In this document: piece by piece, positions 47,925 to 59,062 of the stretch
Layout: each line of letters begins with the position of its first letter
How positions within the stretch are numbered: the first letter of the stretch is position 1
NCBI RefSeq assembly: GCF_040115645.1
Contig: NC_089560.1
Coordinates: 2,604,001 to 2,668,000 of the forward strand
Length of the DNA: 64,000 nucleotides
Direction: 5' to 3'
Source: Euwallacea fornicatus
Lineage: Eukaryota > Arthropoda > Insecta > Coleoptera > Curculionidae
Notes under the pieces: generated by a model
Databases searched by the model: none
The model's input: only the letters and a program-made list of their open reading frames with translations
Told to the model about the DNA's origin: nothing
Translations under genes and position numbers: made by a program

Positions 47925-48485
47925 CAGGATGTTAGAAAGATAACTTTTGTAAATTTTATCAATAATTAAGAACATCATTTTGAACAAAAAAGTTCCTTAC
48001 AACAATTGGCAATATCGCGTCGTCTTTATTTCATTTCGATATCTCTGTAAATAGCCCAATCAATTAGCTATGCTTTTTACACGGTTTTTTTGCGTCCGAT
48101 GGGTCTTGCAGGTAAAATTTAAACCTTTTGTATCTCCTATTTTATTGTTTTGAAAAAGCCACTTACCTTTGAGTTATTGTTGTCTCGAATTAGCATAATA
48201 TGTTACGTTACATATTTTACACTCCTCACGTCACTCTCAAAAACACAAATTTGTTATTGTTTTTACTGCAATAAATGTTCCAATTGTCCACCATTTGAGT
48301 CCATGCAGGGAACGACAGCGTTTTAACCAATTTTCCCGTACACAAAGAAAAATTCGACTCGTCGAGCTGGATATGTTCTTCCTGGTAAACGATTAGCGCG
48401 TAATCTTCGGAATTTTGTAACGCCTCCCTGTAAATCAAAAGAATTTCTTAATTCTCGCGTAACGAATACATTTCCGTGTACGTAC
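47925..48485 (-). mobile_element. DUF4817-type transposon, 3' remnant
   Basis: TA-CAGGATGTTAGAAAG at about 47923-47939 has the look of a TIR. Inward, the minus strand reads a decayed transposase C-terminus ending CMDSNGGQLEHLLQ with stop at 48263-48265. This is the same terminal signature as CMEVDGSQFEHF in the element at 35755-37610. Upstream codons (YVHGNVFVTRELRNSF, about 48480-48430) may belong to it. The 5' part and the other TIR are not found. Confidence 0.45.
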
Positions 48486-49365
48486 TGTTAATAAGCCGGA
48501 ATAAATTCGCGTACTAATAAAAGGTCAGGTCTTATCAGCTATCAGGTATTAAGGAATTGCAAAAAATATTCACAACAAAAATAAACTCCGTGCCCTTGAA
48601 CACATTCAGTGTGGTGTTGTCGCTTAAGTTTCCTTTTTTTTCCGCTGAAATTGTATTATTGGTTATTAATTAAATTTCAAATTGCTTCAGCAATGTTATT
48701 GTTGAATAATTTTAACTTTTTGTTGCACGACAAAAAATCACCACCTGTCAATAATGTTTTTTTTGTCATTTTATTAAAATTAAAAATAAAATTATCTATT
48801 AGGCTGTCGACCTTTGCTTTCAAGATGATGTTCTCAATCATTAATTATATTTACAAAAGTTATTTCTTTAACACTTTATGTAATTCATATACGTATAATA
48901 ATCTGCCGTTTGAAGGGATGTTTATGACTTAGGACTAAGTATAGCCATTCAAAAAAATTGTGTTAAGTTTAACGCTTATATTGATCGCTAAACTACTAGC
49001 AAAGAGACAAATTTCGTTTGTGGATCAATGGAACGATTATCAGTTTCATGGGGGATTGTTAGATGGCACGAGAAGCTCTATAAAGGAATAGAAAATAAAA
49101 ATACCGAATTTCTTCAACTGGCTTTTCACTGTTCTTTTCAATATAGCTACTGAAACTTTTTCCAAAATTATTGATCTACAGATTCATTTAAAAGAGTACG
49201 TGAAGATTGATCTCTTTCAATGATTAGACTGATTTATACAGCGTGTAGCTTAAGGAGAGGTGTTTCTTTTTAACACGATGTAAACTTTCAACAACTAAGC
49301 AAAACTTTTATGTAACATTTTTCTGAAATATCACAAACAACTGATTTATGGGTGTATCAGTTTTT
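48486..49365. other. intergenic, no recognisable gene
   Basis: Very AT-rich. The 107-codon plus frame 48609-48932 is Leu/Phe/Ile/Asn-rich in a way that follows composition, and I do not regard it as a gene. Confidence 0.4.
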
Positions 49366-49878
49366 AATCGAACTTTGTTATAACACGAGGAGGTATTTTG
49401 TTCGCTGTAGCCGGACGTTCGTTATATGCGATTTTAGTATTCTTTGCGAACATAGTTTATGTCTAATACATATACTATGTTCGTCTTGGCTGACGTTAAT
49501 TTCGTCCATTTGAAGGGTCGTTCATAAGGGGTGCGAACTAAACCTAGACATATGCATATTAATTTTATACAAGATCAAATGGGCATCGATAAATTTATAG
49601 ATTACTCAAGTTGTAATATTCAATAGTAATAAAATGTACCTGATGCAGTCCAAAATCGTGCAAAATCGACTACAATTCAATATATGGGGATTCCCCGGTG
49701 TCGATATCATCTCGACAACAAATACCCTAAAAATAATTTAATAACTTTCTCAGAATTGTCTTTTTAATAGACATTACTTCGTTATAACAAATCGGACCTG
49801 CTAATTCTTTATAGAAAAGCGCTCGCTAAAACCGATGTTTCATTATAATTCAGGCTCGTTATATGCGAGTTTGAGGTT
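49366..49878 (+). mobile_element. pogo-like MITE, copy 2
   Basis: The left end has AATCGAACTTTGTTATAACA and the right end GCGAGTTTGAGGTTATA, inverted to each other in a diverged way, with TTCGTTATATGCG and TTCGTTATAACAAATCGG strings inside. The body from about 49500 to 49878 is similar to 137-594 (reverse complement), and the part from about 49650 is similar to 51830-52150. No coding potential. The ends recall pogo/Tigger-type TIRs (CGNTATAACGAA motifs) but are not exact. Confidence 0.55.
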
Positions 49879-51066
49879 ATACCGATATGGCACTGAGCAG
49901 AACCTTCTTGCATAAGCTGAAAATATTATTTTAAAGCGAGGCTACGGTCTTCCAAAACTAGAAGTACTTCATTTCGCAAAAGGCTTCTTACCCGCTCTTT
50001 TACGGTTGCCCAAATAGTTTTCCTGGAAGTTGAACTTGTACCAGACATTTTAACTGAAGATTCAAGTTGAAAGTAAAGTTCTCTTATTAAATAGGGAATT
50101 TCTGTGCTTCCAGAGTAGAATTTTTCACGTCTCCCTAGCAACACTAATCGAAAATGCAAAAACAGGCTCAGTTACCACTATTTCTTGGGATTCGTAATCT
50201 CTTGCACAGCCTACGATGTGGGGTGATCTACTCTTTTTAAGTAATTTAGTTTGTCTCTTACGGTTCACCTGCTTTGTTTATTATGATATTAAGGGATATT
50301 GACTCCTACATAGTACATAGCAAAAAGTAAATGCTTTAGTTAAACTTCTTATATTTAAGTTATAAATAATGTAATATTAACGGTCTTCTACCTAAATTCA
50401 AATTCAAACGCAGATTTTGAGGTTATGTTGTGACGAACGAAAGAGACATCTGGAAGAAGGACCGCAATATTATCATCCTTTCTCTCTCTGTAAGTTACAC
50501 ATATTCCATCCTTGTCTGGCATTTACCTGAGCGGTTTAGAGCTCTGTCTTACTTATAGTGACACATTGACCCATTTTCTTCCGGGCTATCGCTTTATTAA
50601 AGAGGATATCTCCTTTAGCGCGCGCTAAACAGTTCGCAGTGGAATGTCTGGAATGTTGACGTTACGTAATATTTGGAAGCGCCATGTGTTTTCCATTTAA
50701 CTGTATTCACCTTGAACTGACCTTCGCGATAGATTGTGAAGGTAAACGGGAATATCTTAATATTAAAAAATTCTTTTTGGCTAATTTCGCTTTTAGTCTA
50801 ATGTTGTTTAACTATTTAACTTAAAATAAAAAGAAATCTAAACAAAACAAAATTATAAAAACTGTCGTAAATGTCCCCCTACCGAAATACAGGGGTCTGC
50901 TCTTTGCAAATGACGATTTTAAGAAATTTGATTAAATGTTAGGGATTGCTTTAGATAACCGATGATTGACTCGAATCAGTATTTTTCCTTACTTCTTTTA
51001 CGTTCTTAGTTCGCATCCATAGATATTTTTACACATTCTTCAAAAAGAACGAGAGATATGAAAGTA
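49879..51066. other. intergenic, no recognisable gene
   Basis: About 1.2 kb. A minus-strand ATG exon-like piece (49992-50048, reading MSGTSSTSRKTIWATVKER before a GTAAGA donor) was seen, but no partner exon could be found. Otherwise AT-rich sequence. Confidence 0.35.
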
Positions 51067-52151
51067 CAGTCGAACACACTTCTAAAGAACACGAGGAAAC
51101 CAGAGAATTTGGTAGCAATAGTCGGGAGTTCGTTATATCCTCTTCTAGTTAAAACATGCATGTAGAGAGTGTCTAGTTTTCGACACTTTTGCAGGGTATT
51201 TCCGCTATTATTCCGGTTCAAGGGTTGGGGTTTTTGCAAACCTGTGTCTCTTTTTTGTAAAAGAAACGATGCCCTAAACAGATTTATCATGACTCTTGGT
51301 TTTTGAAGTACAGGGCGAAATTGAAAATTGTGCATTTTCAGATACCTCTTGTAATTTAGTTTTCTTATAAGTTATCGACTAGATAAAAACGGAATCTTAC
51401 ATATTTTTTTATATAGCATCTAGTGAAGTACTCAGTTTTCCCCCCTATATCCCCCATTTCTTTAGAAAATTTCCAAAGTTCCGATTTCTTGAATGAAACG
51501 TCCCGTGTGTTAATTGGTAGTTACGTTCTATACACTAAGAACTTATGTATATGTGTGTATGTGTGTGTGTATATAATACATATAGAATCATACTATTTAT
51601 TTTACATTTTAAAGTAGTTAGTCATTTTATTTTCTACTTGGCTGTTAATAAGAAAATGTCTTTCAATGTAGCCATATAATTTGTCGAAAATCGGTTGTTA
51701 GCAAATCGTTATCCATTTTGGTATACTTTTCTACATCAATATTCTTATGCTTCTTAATACACTGTGACAATGGAACATCTTCTTCATCATCTTGACCTAC
51801 GAGTTTCTCTTACTGCCCATAATCCAAAATCGAGCAAAATGAAGTACGTTTCAACAGATGGAGATTTCCGGATATCGAGATCATCCAAAAAAAAAAAAAA
51901 ATGTTAAACTAGCCTTATAAATTCTTCAGGTTAGTATTCTCAATAGACATTAGTTCGTTATAACCAATCGGGCCTGCAGATTCTCCTTCAAAAAGGATTC
52001 GCTAAAACCGATCCCTCGTTATAAATATGGTCATTATATCTGAACAATTGTAACACTGTACTGAATAGATGTTCTGTACTTTCTCGACATTTACTTCGTT
52101 AAAAGCGAACCCTTCATTATAACCCAGGTTCGCTATAACCAAGTTTGAGTG
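51067..52151 (+). mobile_element. pogo-like element, copy 3
   Basis: The left end CAGTCGAACACACTTCTAAA follows TA (51065-51066). The right end, read inverted, is CACTCAAACTTGGTTATAGC with TA at 52152-52153. Repeated TTCGTTATAACCAATCGG, TTCGTTAAAAGCGAACC and TTCGCTATAACC strings lie near the right end. The block 51825-52020 matches 49650-49830 of copy 2. The 1085-bp length and the middle portion, which has no counterpart in copy 2, suggest either a longer relative or an additional insertion. A (TG)n/(TA)n tract lies at 51546-51580. Confidence 0.5.
51546..51580. repeat. (TG)n/(TA)n microsatellite
   Basis: Alternating TATGTGTG units ending in TATATA. Short and impure. Confidence 0.7.
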
Positions 52152-52379
52152 TACATACATATATTTCTGTATAAAATCTAACTTCATCCCTGCATAAAAT
52201 AGTAGGGTAAGCAAAATTTCATTAAAAATTATCAATTATTATAGAAACGCAAACAAGATTTAATATTTTCTGTTTTTATGCAGTTTACTGTTTATGTTTA
52301 CGCAGATTTAAAAATCGGTCGTGAAGCTCGGTCCGAGGTGTCATTTTGATAAATATGAATATTATTAAAGTGATGATGA

Positions 52380-52625
52380 TCCGTAATTGCTCTACCAACG
52401 AATCGGTTGATATGCCGTTGGCATACGGGGAGCGTTGCAAGAATGCCGTCGCAGCTTCGGGGTTGCAAGTACGCCGATCGTTTTCCATTAAGACCTCATC
52501 CTGCAGCCCGAAGATTTATTTATCTTGTTGGAAGACCTCATGAGACCGGAAATCTAAAAGCAGAGCATGGCGGATATACTGGAAGACTTAAGCCATCTAG
52601 GATGGCACAGATTGACGAGTGTATT
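52380..52625 (+). pseudogene. DUF4817-type transposase N-terminal HTH remnant
   Basis: Two adjacent plus frames together carry the N-terminal HTH signature: AYGERCKNAVAASGLQ in one frame and, after a shift, YADRFPLRPHPAARRFIYLV then HETGNLKAEHGGYTGRLKPS. The RFP-x-RPHPxxRxF pattern followed by ETGNL is the hallmark of the DUF4817 domain of this transposon group. No catalytic part follows and no TIR was recognised. Confidence 0.6.
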
Positions 52626-53713
52626 TAAATATCGTTCGAGATGATTCACCAAGGGCCGAGAATTTTGAACACCTTTGTAACCAGTGCCGGAGTGAGTAAT
52701 AATTTGAAGTTTGGTATTTATTGATAATTTATGCATGTTTCGGTTGCATTTGAGATTTTGAAAAAATGTTACATAAAGATTCTGCGTAGTTTCTTAAGGC
52801 TTATTTCGTGTTAAAAGGGAAATCCCTACTTAAGATATACCCTGTATAAATTTAGTCTATAGTCATAGAATTTGTGGACTCAGTGCAATATGAAAATAGC
52901 TGATTTGAAGTTCAAGTCTGTTTAAACATAGGTGGGAAGGACGTATTCAATTAGTAAAAATTGAGACCAGGAAATTAATAAAAACTTAACCACCCAATTT
53001 TAAGTACTAACTACGTACGTTCCTGGTAAAATTCTGGAACTAACAGTTTGAGTCTTAATAAAGTACCACCATATGGTAAATTCGGAATATATGTAAGGAT
53101 TTGTTCATTTTACTCTTAAGTAAAATTCGTTTTATTAACAACCACCCTTAAACAGTTGGATTAAAGGAGAATGAAAGGCCCCTTCAGTCACTTGTCCCGG
53201 CGTGACACGAATACGTAGGAAAAGATATAATTTAATCCTCCTTTGTCCCAGACTGTATCACTTTATGAGTGTTTATTTTCACTCTGTCATGTCCCAAACC
53301 CCTTTATTCTTCGTTTCTTTGCCATGTAATTTGTTTTTTGCCACATTCTGGATAAGAACAAACCTTGTTACTGCATAGGAACGGTTTTGTGAAGGGCACG
53401 TTCTAAAGATATAATTGTTTTTGGCGTTGTGGTTATTAATGCACTTTAAGTCACCTTGAAAGCCAAATTACGAAAGTAGGTGCACCAGGAACTCAATTTG
53501 CATGAAAACTGCATGAGATTCAATTTTCGGTGAGAATTTTTTGATGATTAAATGATAAACTTGTGTTAAGAAATATACTAGCGAACCCACAAGAACGCAT
53601 CGGCAACTTTAGGATTTGCATAGTTTTCTTTGTAAATCTTTGAGGAATGTTCAATAAAAACACCAAAACATCACTTTAAAGACAAGTTTAGTTAAAAAAA
53701 ATTACAAATATGA
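52626..53713. other. intergenic, 3' of the secreted-protein gene
   Basis: About 1.1 kb without an ORF or repeat that I can identify. The minus-strand transcript of the neighbouring gene is expected to end near 53690-53710. Confidence 0.4.
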
Positions 53714-53719
53714 TTTATT
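53714..53719 (-). terminator. poly(A) signal AATAAA
   Basis: AATAAA on the minus strand begins two bases after the stop codon (53721-53723) of the gene 53721-54735. If used, it implies a 3' UTR of only some 20-35 bases. No better signal is seen in the next few hundred bases. Confidence 0.4.
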
Positions 53720-53720
53720 A

Positions 53721-54735
53721 CTACTCAGCATTTTCCTGTTTTTGTCTTTTACTCAAACCAATTTTGTCCTTCATATTCGTGAGAGTCTCTTTTTGCTTTT
53801 CTTTCATCCGCTTTATTACTTTTGGTGCCACGTTGGTTTTGCCTTCCTTCGCGTCTGCCTCATTATTATTGGACCCAATATCATTCAGTAATTTAGCAGG
53901 TTGATCCGTGGTTGGCGACATCTTCACTATGAGTGAACTGGATTCGGGTGCTTGGGTTGTTGTACTGCTACTGGTCGATGCCACATTTTCCTGAGCTTTA
54001 TGGACTAAACCCAATTTTGAGCTTCCGATATCAATCCTGCTATGCAAATTTTGTCTACCAATTCCGGTCTTGTGCGCAGGTTTCCCGTTTGCTTTCCTGA
54101 ATTTTTCTATCAGCTCTTCCTGTTTGGTTTTGAATTGCTCGATTAAATTGGTTTTATCATCCGGCTCAATGTTGGCTCTAGCTTTTATTAAAGGCCTCCC
54201 TGAGGCCATTCTGGCCTTGAAATCTTTGAGACGTTCTTGAAAGTCTTTATGATATCTGAAAATTGCTTGCTCTGAATAATGGTGAAAAATGTAGGTAGTG
54301 AAGACTTACATGGGTAATTGATGTTTGGGCAAAAGAACAGCTTTTCGACTATGGTTGGGAAAAATCAGTGTTTTGGGTTTTTTAGTTGTGATCTGTATTT
54401 TCCTATGTGCCTTCTTTAGCAAGTCTTGAACAGTATCTCGTTTCCTCCTTTCTGGTACTGAACTGCTATCTTTAATTTTTTCAAAAATTCTATGAAAATT
54501 CAACTAAACACCATATTATTAAGGAATACTAACCATGTCTGCAATTGCATTGTGAAAGGTTTCCATTGTCTTGGTTGCACGTAACATCACAATTGTTTAT
54601 GGCGATTTTTGATGGAAAAGCACTAAGTGATCCTGCAATTTAAAAAATATTATTTTCTTTTACAAATACTTTAATCAATCGAAACAGACCCCAGTAACAT
54701 GCGATTATAAAAATTAAACTCAGCATATACCGCAT
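53721..54735 (-). CDS. secreted Lys-rich protein of unknown function, 4 exons, 279 aa
   Basis: Exons join(54690-54735, 54632-54534, 54469-54310, 54255-53721), written 5' to 3' after the first, give 840 bases with matching phases (1, 1, 2). Introns are 57, 64 and 54 bp. Exon 1 is a signal peptide (MRYMLSLIFIIACYWG). Exon 2 carries four Cys (C-x3-C-x9-C-x-C, in NNCDVTCNQDNGNLSQCNC). Exon 3 begins SSSVPERRKRD, a polybasic site, followed by a Lys-rich region. Exon 4 has an amphipathic basic stretch (FQERLKDFKARM), a Lys/Glu-rich segment (KTKQEELIEKFRKANGK), a Ser/Thr-rich middle and a charged C-terminus (MKDKIGLSKRQKQENAE). The exon 3 acceptor is uncertain: three phase-compatible AGs lie within 20 bases. 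The polybasic site could mean proprotein cleavage. I recognise no family; a precursor or matrix-type secreted protein is only a guess. Confidence 0.65.
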
Positions 54736-54961
54736 TTTAATGGAGTATAACTTAATTTGATTCAGTTCGATGCGAGCTCATTTAATTGCGAGTGTGTTTA
54801 AGTTTGCACAATATTGCAGATATTGCTGATGAAGCTGTTTTATTGAAAATATTATGGATATATTAATAAAATTCAAGTAGGTAAATATTGCAATAATTGA
54901 ATAAAGAAATGGGTCATTATGGGGATTAATGAGAACACTAAATTTTGTATGTAAGTGTATA
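54736..54961. other. upstream of the secreted-protein gene
   Basis: Only about 225 bp separate the ATG at 54735 from a transposon insertion at 54962. The start of transcription must lie here unless the insertion is inside the 5' region. No clear TATA box was found. Confidence 0.35.
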
Positions 54962-55379
54962 CAGAGCGTTTCAGAACCATAGGGTTAGAGTTCTAAGGAT
55001 TGTGCACTGCAACAATAGAGGACATCTGAGTATAACAACCCGTGTCCGCGAATGTCTCCCTAAGGCGCTACGGCCTTGTGATGCTTTGAGACAGTTATAT
55101 GCAAACATATTTTTTTTGTTGAGTTTTGGTACGTGTTATTATAATTTATTTGTACAAAAGACACTACAGTAACTGCTTAAAATGTCGTACTTGAACTTCA
55201 TTGCACATGTTTATCGAAGCTCGATAAAACACAGCTTGACGCATAACTGCCTTAAAGCTTCATAAGGCTGTATCGCTATAGAGAGATATTTCCGGACGTG
55301 GGTTCTTATCCCGAATTACCTTTTATCGTTGCACTGATCAATTCCTCGAAGTTTGATCCCATTGTTTTGAAACATCCTG
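54962..55379 (-). mobile_element. 418-bp deletion derivative of the 42115-44997 DUF4817-type family
   Basis: TA (54960-54961), then CAGAGCGTTTCAGAACCATA. The right end, read inverted, is CAGGATGTTTCAAAACAATG with TA at 55380-55381. The left arm follows 42115-42350 (GCAACAATAGAGGACATCTG, the GGCGCTACGGCCTTGTGATG block, CAGTTATATGCAAACAT) and the right arm follows 44820-44997. Between them only the last codons of the transposase remain on the minus strand (CNEVQVRHFKQLL, about 55200-55160). It is a MITE-like non-autonomous copy just upstream of the gene at 53721-54735. Confidence 0.8.
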
Positions 55380-58300
55380 TATAGTATGTTTGTAACTAAC
55401 CTCGGATCGCCTAAAAGTTATTAAAAACTTAAATCTGTTACTGGCAGGTCCGCAATGGAATTTTTCAGTAGTAACGTACGTGCTAAAAGTATATAGGAGA
55501 ATAGTTTTCCTTGTTCGCTAAAACTGTTTAATTATATCAATACTTTTGCTCTCACTCAGCGATCTATCTCTAAAATAACTCTTAATCCCTATTCTATGCT
55601 AATTGTACATTGAAATTTTACTTTAAGATGCATTCTTCCCTTTTAATATCACCACTTATTTAATACATTGCGCTCATTCTTGCATAACCCATCCTGAAAC
55701 CCTGTACACCAATCATGGGAGGGGTTGGATGGGCGAAGAGCTAGGAGTGTACAGGGTATTAGAAATTGGAGCACTATGAGGATCGCAAAAACTGTTTATA
55801 GCCCTTTCCAACATCGGTCAGTTTAGGAGGAAAAGCGCATGTGCGCGTGTAGTGCATCCGGATTTTGCCCACTGCTTGGTGATGCAGGCATTCTTATGCA
55901 TAAAAAGACATGTCCACCGTGGCGAGTTGACTCGACTGGTCCGAGTCGAATCAATGCGAATCGGATCAAAACGAACAAGTATAATAGCCGAATTAACAGC
56001 TCCTTATAATAAAATTATTAAATTATTATATTATATAATAACTATGTATTGTATTTTTTATTGTAAATATAATATTTTAATAACTATCTAAGTGCAGTTC
56101 TCTATTAAACATAAGTACTAATTCCCAAAAAGAAAAATGTTGGTTAACTTTAAGACGGGAAAGCAAAAAGAATAGTAATTTGCCGAAACTCGCATTAAAG
56201 TCGAATTAAGATGAGCGTCTAGCAGGGCTCTTCTTTATAGATTTTTGCATAAAAAAGCTTTTGAACTGATGTTGAAGCTGAACACAAGCTTTTTAAGTGC
56301 CAAATTCAAAAAATGTTTAAATTTGAATTTAGATTAAGGGACGATATGGGGACATATGCTCTAACTCGAACGAGAAAAGAGCGTTATTCTTGACATGAAA
56401 GCAACGTATACGAAAATAGAGTTATCTGTTCAAGAGTCAATTGACGTTTTTGATTATATATTATCGGAAAATTTTGGAAAATTTGCGCTAATCACTCCAT
56501 AGTTCATCAATGAAAATCGTCGATAGAGGACTTAAACTATGTTTTTGTTCACTTCATAACAACCCCGCCTTATTACATATACATTTCGGTGAGCTTGTAA
56601 TAACAATTTCTCCGACAAAATATTTCCATAGAAGCTAACAAATTAGAACAGATCCGGCAATCAAGTAAATGGCTTCCTGTGCTCTAAAGGCGAAATGTTT
56701 AACAATGGTAATGGAACTGATGACCGAGCCGGAAGTTTAGGACAAACCGTACGATTTAATTTATCTTAATGATGGAAATATGGAAAAGCGTCACGGAGTA
56801 AAATGGAAAACTGAACCCAAATTCCGGACCCAGAAACTTTGCTGGGTTATGGAATTCGTTTTGTCTCGCACTGTTTCAGGTCCCATTATGTTGCTCTGGG
56901 CCTCAGTTCAACTCATCTCGTAGGATATTGGGTTACAATGACAGCACTGTTTTATGGCAAAACTGCAGCCCCAAATGAATTACTGACCTAGCAAAAAAGC
57001 TCATTATTACTGCAAACTTTGCCGGAAATGAAATTCCGAATTGGAGCTTCGGATGCTACGGCATAAAATTACTGGAAAAAAGTCCCTTCCAAGATTCTTC
57101 CAGAGCAACTTTTTCATATAATTTAACTCCTTCCGTCATTCGTGTTTAATTTGTCCATTCCAGGCCTTCCGCGGGATGACTTTGATGCATTTCAGCCTTT
57201 GAATATGCCAGCATAATGGAAAACTTTCTAGCACAGTTTCCCCCTTATCGCTTAACTTTCTAAACGTTGCTTCGGACTTTATGAAATAGACGAACGTTTT
57301 TACGACTGTTATCTCTTTTTCGGTTCTTTTTTCGGTTTTTTGGACTTATTTAACTTTAATTAAATTGGGTTGCTATATGTAACAGTACAGCAGAGATTTA
57401 TATGGAAAACTCGTTTCCTCATCAAAATACGACCACTTTTTTAGGGATCCTGCTCGCTATTAGGGAGAAAATTTTCTCCGTTCAACAAATGTGTAATTGT
57501 TCAATGAATAATTGAACAGGCAATCTCAATTATTCTGCTCTCTAGCTTCTGTTCTATTAGCGTTGCACTGATAGTTGCTTTTTTATTTTTCCCTTTCTAC
57601 TTCATCAGAGTGCCCATGGCGGCATGTTGTTCTTCAATAGCCCGCATGTAGGCTTATAATCACTGACATAAATTACATTCCTGAATTTGATGTTTGAAAT
57701 AAGCTTACAGGCCTGCATTCAAAATCCAAATAACTGGAATTCAGGCTTTGTTCATACAGGGTGGTAAGAGGTTTGTGCCCTTTGTACGCTTCAAAGTGCA
57801 ATAGTCAGGAACAAAATCATTTCCGATCTAAATTATAAATCACATTAAGGAAATATAGTAAGACTCCGTGGTGACTTGTCGAAGTGATATATTATTAGCT
57901 ATTTAAAATATGTACAATATGTTATAAAACCCACTAACAATAATTATTATAATAATAATTTACGCACAAATGAATCGAAACTGTTTACATCTTCGTTTCC
58001 CCGGTGCAACAATAAATTTACGACCAGCGGGCGTTGTTCGAGGTTTACGGCCGATCGCTCTTGGCAATGGGTCGTAAAGTAAAAATCACGTCTGTTAATT
58101 TTTTAACTCCTTTTAATCAAATAATCAAGTATACTATTAAACTACTAGCATGTAGAAGAATAAAAAAATATTATTTGTGCGCAAAACATTGTACGTACCT
58201 CCGACTAAAAAGAGGATTACGCCCTAGACCGAATAAAGGTCCTCTGCTTCGCGTCGGTCCTCATACTCGACTGCAGGTGTAATCTTCTTTTTGCCCGTTA

Positions 58301-59062
58301 CACGCAAATAACTATAACGCAATTGGTCTATGAATGTTAACGCTTATAGTTGCCCTGTGTGCCCAGAATTTAAGATCTAACAATTTAATTCATAGTGACA
58401 TTATCTACGGTTCCTGCAGCTTTCAGTATGAACAATGAAATGGACTTTACATATTACACTGAAATCCAGACAGTTCCCAGAAGCACAACGACCCCGCACA
58501 TTGAATTTCCGTTGAAACTATTGAGAATGATATATGAAATTGAATGGATAGAGATGGTGAATTGGGACGTTCATATGAGTGATCATTCAATGTTCAGTAA
58601 TGCACCTACCAATATGAAACCTCACCAAAATTTGAAATAACCCGTTATTTTAGTGAAGCTAAAAAGGTGACTTTGTCGACAATAAATAATAATACCTGAG
58701 GCGCCTAAACATTCATTCCGTTAAAGAGTTCTTGCAGACATTATAAATTTCATATTATTAGAGTATCAGGCAAATCATACTTATAATAGTTGCTGTTTTC
58801 CCTTCTAATGCAAATTTGGCTGTTGTAGGTACTTTAAAAGAAGCAACCATCAGAATCCTACCTAACCCCTCCTAGGTCCCCCTTAAGAAGTAAATGTGAT
58901 TGACAGTCTTACACCTGCATTACACTTCTAGGATCCTGTAACTGTCCTATTGTAAAAAAAAACAAAAAAAATGGCAGTGATTAATAACTCTTCCTTTATC
59001 AGTGCTCCCTACATCCCTCTTCAAACCACCCTCTCACATACAGTCTTTACATTATCAAATTT
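55380..59062. other. intergenic with solitary transposon ends
   Basis: About 3.7 kb between two minus-strand genes. TA-CAGGGTATTAGAAATTGG at about 55749 resembles the end at 47925, and TA-CAGGGTGGTAAGAGG at about 57757 is another lone CAGGGTGG end. AT-rich palindromic tracts lie at 56010-56045 and 57935-57962. Frames 55852-56091, 58034-58282 and 58395-58640 show no domain. Confidence 0.4.

Noticed and set aside
48226..48438. 70-codon minus-strand frame with an apparent acceptor, looking like a terminal exon
   Set aside because: In the neighbouring frame the same DNA encodes the transposase C-terminal signature CMDSNGGQLEHLLQ, so the frame is better explained as a shadow of a decayed transposon.
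49992..50048. Possible first exon MSGTSSTSRKTIWATVKER with a GTAAGA donor
   Set aside because: No phase-compatible second exon was found within reach; a 19-codon match to donor rules is not enough.
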